A stretch of 7,620 nt of DNA from an uncultured Johnsonella sp. (GTDB lineage Bacteria; Bacillota; Clostridia; Lachnospirales; Lachnospiraceae), in contig CALBCM010000036.1 of assembly GCA_937927235.1 (NCBI GenBank), positions 1 to 7,620 on the forward strand. Direction: 5' to 3'. The notes under the pieces are model-generated. The model saw only the letters and a program-made list of their open reading frames with translations. It ran no database searches and was not told the DNA's origin. Positions within the stretch are counted from its first letter, which is position 1. Every line of letters begins with the position of its first letter. Shown here piece by piece: positions 6,052 to 7,620 of this stretch. Made by a program: the position numbers and the translations under genes.

Positions 6052-6977
6052 TGTTAATATCGCTTTTAATACAGGCAGGAAAGAGTTTGGCTTCATCAGC
6101 TTTAGAAAGTGAAACTCTTGCAGCTGATGTTAAAGAGGCTGTTAGCGAAGATTTGCAGAAGATACAGCCTGATGTTGTAGCTGATACCATAAAAAGAATA
6201 ACGCCCTTGGCACTTGGATTTTTATATCAACTGCTTATAATAGTTATTATAATTGTTTTAGGAAGAAAGCTTATATCCCTGTTTGCTAAAATGCTTAAAA
6301 CCTCATTGGATAGATTGAATATGGAGGAGGGAGCAAGAAAGTTTATAGTTTCGCTTGTAAAAGCTCTCTTATATTTAATTATTGTATTCATAATTGCAGA
6401 AAGACTTGGAATAAGCTCAAATTCACTTGCAGCAGTTATAGGCTCTGCCGGTATAGCGGTAGGGCTTGCCCTGCAAGGCAGTCTGAGCAACCTTGCAGGA
6501 GGAATAATAATACTCTTTATGCGTCCCTTTAAGGTGGGAGATTATATAAGCGGGATTGGAGTTGAAGGCAGTGTAAGCATGATAGGTATTATATATACAA
6601 CTCTTATAACTGCTGACAATAGAAAAATCACTGTTCCAAATGGAAGCTTATCAAATGCAGTGGTGACTAATGCAACTGCATTTGATAAACGAAGATTGGA
6701 TATAAACATAGGTATAAGCTATGATTCGGATATAAATATTGCAAAAGAATGTCTTAAAGACGTATATGATAAAGATGAGCGTATCTGTAAAGAGCCAGAA
6801 GCGATAGTATTTATAGAAGCTTTTGATGCCTCATGTATTACACTTGCTACCAGAGCCTGGTGTAAAACCTCAGAATATTTTGAAGTTAAATGTAATATAT
6901 TTGAACACATCAAAGCTGAGTTTGACAAAAAAGGAATAGAGATACCATATAATAAGCTGTATGTAAAGCTTGGATAG
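6051..6977 (+). CDS. mscS: MscS-family small-conductance mechanosensitive channel
   Basis: Heptameric inner-membrane channel that opens under membrane tension and releases small solutes during hypo-osmotic shock. At 308 residues it is close to E. coli MscS (286) with a slightly longer N-terminus. TM1 spans about 53-72 and TM2 about 100-120. TM3 contains IAVGLALQGSLSNLAGG, followed by the MRPFKVGDYI turn into the beta domain and then the alpha/beta domain (ISYDSDINIAKE, down to EIPYNKLYV). By alignment the pore leucines 105 and 109 of E. coli are Ile135 and Leu139 here. The ATG at 6051 shares its A with the glgB stop (TAATG). No good Shine-Dalgarno is seen, so translation is probably coupled to glgB. 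A TTG at codon 13 behind AGGAAAGAG is a possible alternative start. malQ follows after 74 bases. Confidence 0.95.
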   Translation: MLISLLIQAGKSLASSALESETLAADVKEAVSEDLQKIQPDVVADTIKRITPLALGFLYQLLIIVIIIVLGRKLISLFAKMLKTSLDRLNMEEGARKFIVSLVKALLYLIIVFIIAERLGISSNSLAAVIGSAGIAVGLALQGSLSNLAGGIIILFMRPFKVGDYISGIGVEGSVSMIGIIYTTLITADNRKITVPNGSLSNAVVTNATAFDKRRLDINIGISYDSDINIAKECLKDVYDKDERICKEPEAIVFIEAFDASCITLATRAWCKTSEYFEVKCNIFEHIKAEFDKKGIEIPYNKLYVKLG

Positions 6978-7009
6978 CTTTATAATTTCTATAAATAAAA
7001 TATAAAAAG

Positions 7010-7054
7010 AGGAGGAACTGCTTTTAAATAATTAAAACAGCAGTAAAATGAATG
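7010..7054 (+). promoter_or_regulatory. Hairpin-bridged ribosome binding site of malQ
   Basis: A strong AGGAGGA (7010-7016) is 35 bases from the malQ ATG (7052), too far for normal use, and no other ribosome binding site is closer. The gap is filled by a hairpin: ACTGC (7017-7021) pairs with GCAGT (7040-7044), and TTTTAA (7022-7027) pairs with TTAAAA (7032-7037), with a 2-base bulge (CA, 7038-7039) and loop ATAA. Folding it out leaves seven bases (7045-7051) between site and start, an ideal distance. The base pairing is seen directly; the bridging role is inferred. Confidence 0.6.
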
Positions 7055-7620
7055 AAAAGAGCATGTGGCATACTGCTTCCTGTATCAAGCCTTTCAGGCA
7101 ATTATGGCATAGGAGGATTTTCAAAGGAGGCTTATGAATTTGTAGATAAATTAAAGCGTGCCGGTCAGAGCTATTGGCAGATACTGCCGCTCTCACCTAC
7201 AGGCTATGGAGATTCTCCTTATCAGAGCGGGAGCGCCTTCGCAGGAAATATGAATTATATAGCACTTGATGAATTGACGGAGGCGGGTTTTTTTGAAAAA
7301 GAAGAGCTTGAGGAGATTGATTGGGGCAAGGACAGTGCACGGGTGGATTATGAAAAGGTATGGAATAGCCGTGAAAAGTTGTTAAAAAAAGCTTTTTTGA
7401 AACGAAGAGACTGTGAATATGAGGTTGAAACACAAAATCTTTTGGAGGAAACTAAAAGATACTGTTTATATCAGGCTATCAAAGCTGAGAATAAAGGACT
7501 TCCCTGGTATGAATGGGAAGAAGGATTAAAGCTGGTAAAAAAGGAAGCAATCAATAAAGCGAAAAAAAGACTTGATATTCGACCTCGAAGGACAGAAGCT
7601 GACGATAGTATATCAGTCAC
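7052..7620 (+). CDS. malQ: 4-alpha-glucanotransferase (amylomaltase, GH77), N-terminal part
   Basis: Cytoplasmic disproportionating enzyme that transfers segments of alpha-1,4-glucan between chains, acting with phosphorylase and branching/debranching enzymes in glycogen and maltodextrin use. From the ATG at 7052 the start reads KRACGILLPVSSLSGNYGIG, then YWQILPLSPTGYGDSPYQ and SAFAGNMNYIALDEL, all hallmarks of the GH77 N-terminus. PWYEWEEGLKLVKKEA matches the conserved segment near residue 160. The open frame covers 189 codons and leaves the window; the family is near 500 residues, so the catalytic residues lie beyond the edge. From about 7574 the translation (DIRPRRTEADDSISV) no longer looks like GH77, where a run rich in Phe, Gln and Trp is expected. 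That may be an insertion, a rearrangement or a sequence fault. The ATG at 7048 is in another frame and gives only 29 codons. It is likely in an operon with glgB and mscS. Confidence 0.92.
   Translation, partial: MKRACGILLPVSSLSGNYGIGGFSKEAYEFVDKLKRAGQSYWQILPLSPTGYGDSPYQSGSAFAGNMNYIALDELTEAGFFEKEELEEIDWGKDSARVDYEKVWNSREKLLKKAFLKRRDCEYEVETQNLLEETKRYCLYQAIKAENKGLPWYEWEEGLKLVKKEAINKAKKRLDIRPRRTEADDSISV

Noticed and set aside
6966..6980. Short hairpin AAGCT-TGGAT-AGCTT at the mscS stop as a terminator
   Set aside because: Only 5 bp, overlapping the stop codon, with no T-tract; malQ is probably co-transcribed.
7048..7137. ATG at 7048 as the malQ start
   Set aside because: This frame ends after 29 codons and shows no GH77 motif; the frame of the ATG at 7052 carries all of them.
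7197..7433. Minus-strand 78-codon frame
   Set aside because: It lies opposite the conserved GH77 N-terminus of malQ.
1..7620. CRISPR array, phage genes, toxin-antitoxin or defence system
   Set aside because: No regularly spaced repeats and no characteristic proteins were found; apart from the transposon relic, the genes are ordinary chromosomal ones.

Overview
The window reads as AT-rich Firmicutes DNA, most likely Clostridia of the Lachnospiraceae type. That call rests on strong AGGAGG-type ribosome binding sites, GTG/ATG starts, a tRNA-Cys without an encoded CCA, a DUF5722-like secreted protein, a short single-membrane-span signal peptidase I, and a glgB/malQ glycogen pair. It is an inference from gene content and style, not from a marker gene.

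Layout. Bases 1-88 are the 3' two-thirds of a tRNA-Cys(GCA) and its intrinsic terminator. A promoter with an extended -10 then drives a bcp-type peroxiredoxin (219-674). Directly behind it lies a decayed IS200/IS605 fragment (about 684-860): the C-terminal end of a TnpA transposase, broken by a 2-nt slip in a TA run, followed by only the first codons of TnpB. The fragment runs straight into a histidine-phosphatase-family gene (878-1420). Next, with its own good promoter, is a secreted glycoside-hydrolase-like protein resembling DUF5722 (1574-2635). A structured convergent intergenic region with a perfect 20-bp palindrome (2636-2813) separates it from lepB, signal peptidase I, on the minus strand (2814-3404).

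After a 268-bp AT-rich divergent spacer comes a plus-strand cluster: glgB, glycogen branching enzyme with a lysine-rich tail (3673-6051); an MscS-type mechanosensitive channel whose ATG overlaps the glgB stop (6051-6977); and the N-terminal part of malQ, 4-alpha-glucanotransferase (7052 to the window edge). GlgB makes alpha-1,6 branches and MalQ remodels alpha-1,4-glucans, so the cluster concerns storage-glucan metabolism. The channel between them suggests a link between glucan turnover and osmotic release, but that is inference.

Nothing here amounts to a clearly new multi-gene system. The points most worth a second look are: the hairpin placed exactly between a strong Shine-Dalgarno and the malQ ATG; the transposon remnant that has become the 5' flank of the phosphatase gene; the osmotic channel coupled to glgB; the apparent loss of MalQ homology in the last ~45 bases; and the palindromic structure between the convergent genes.
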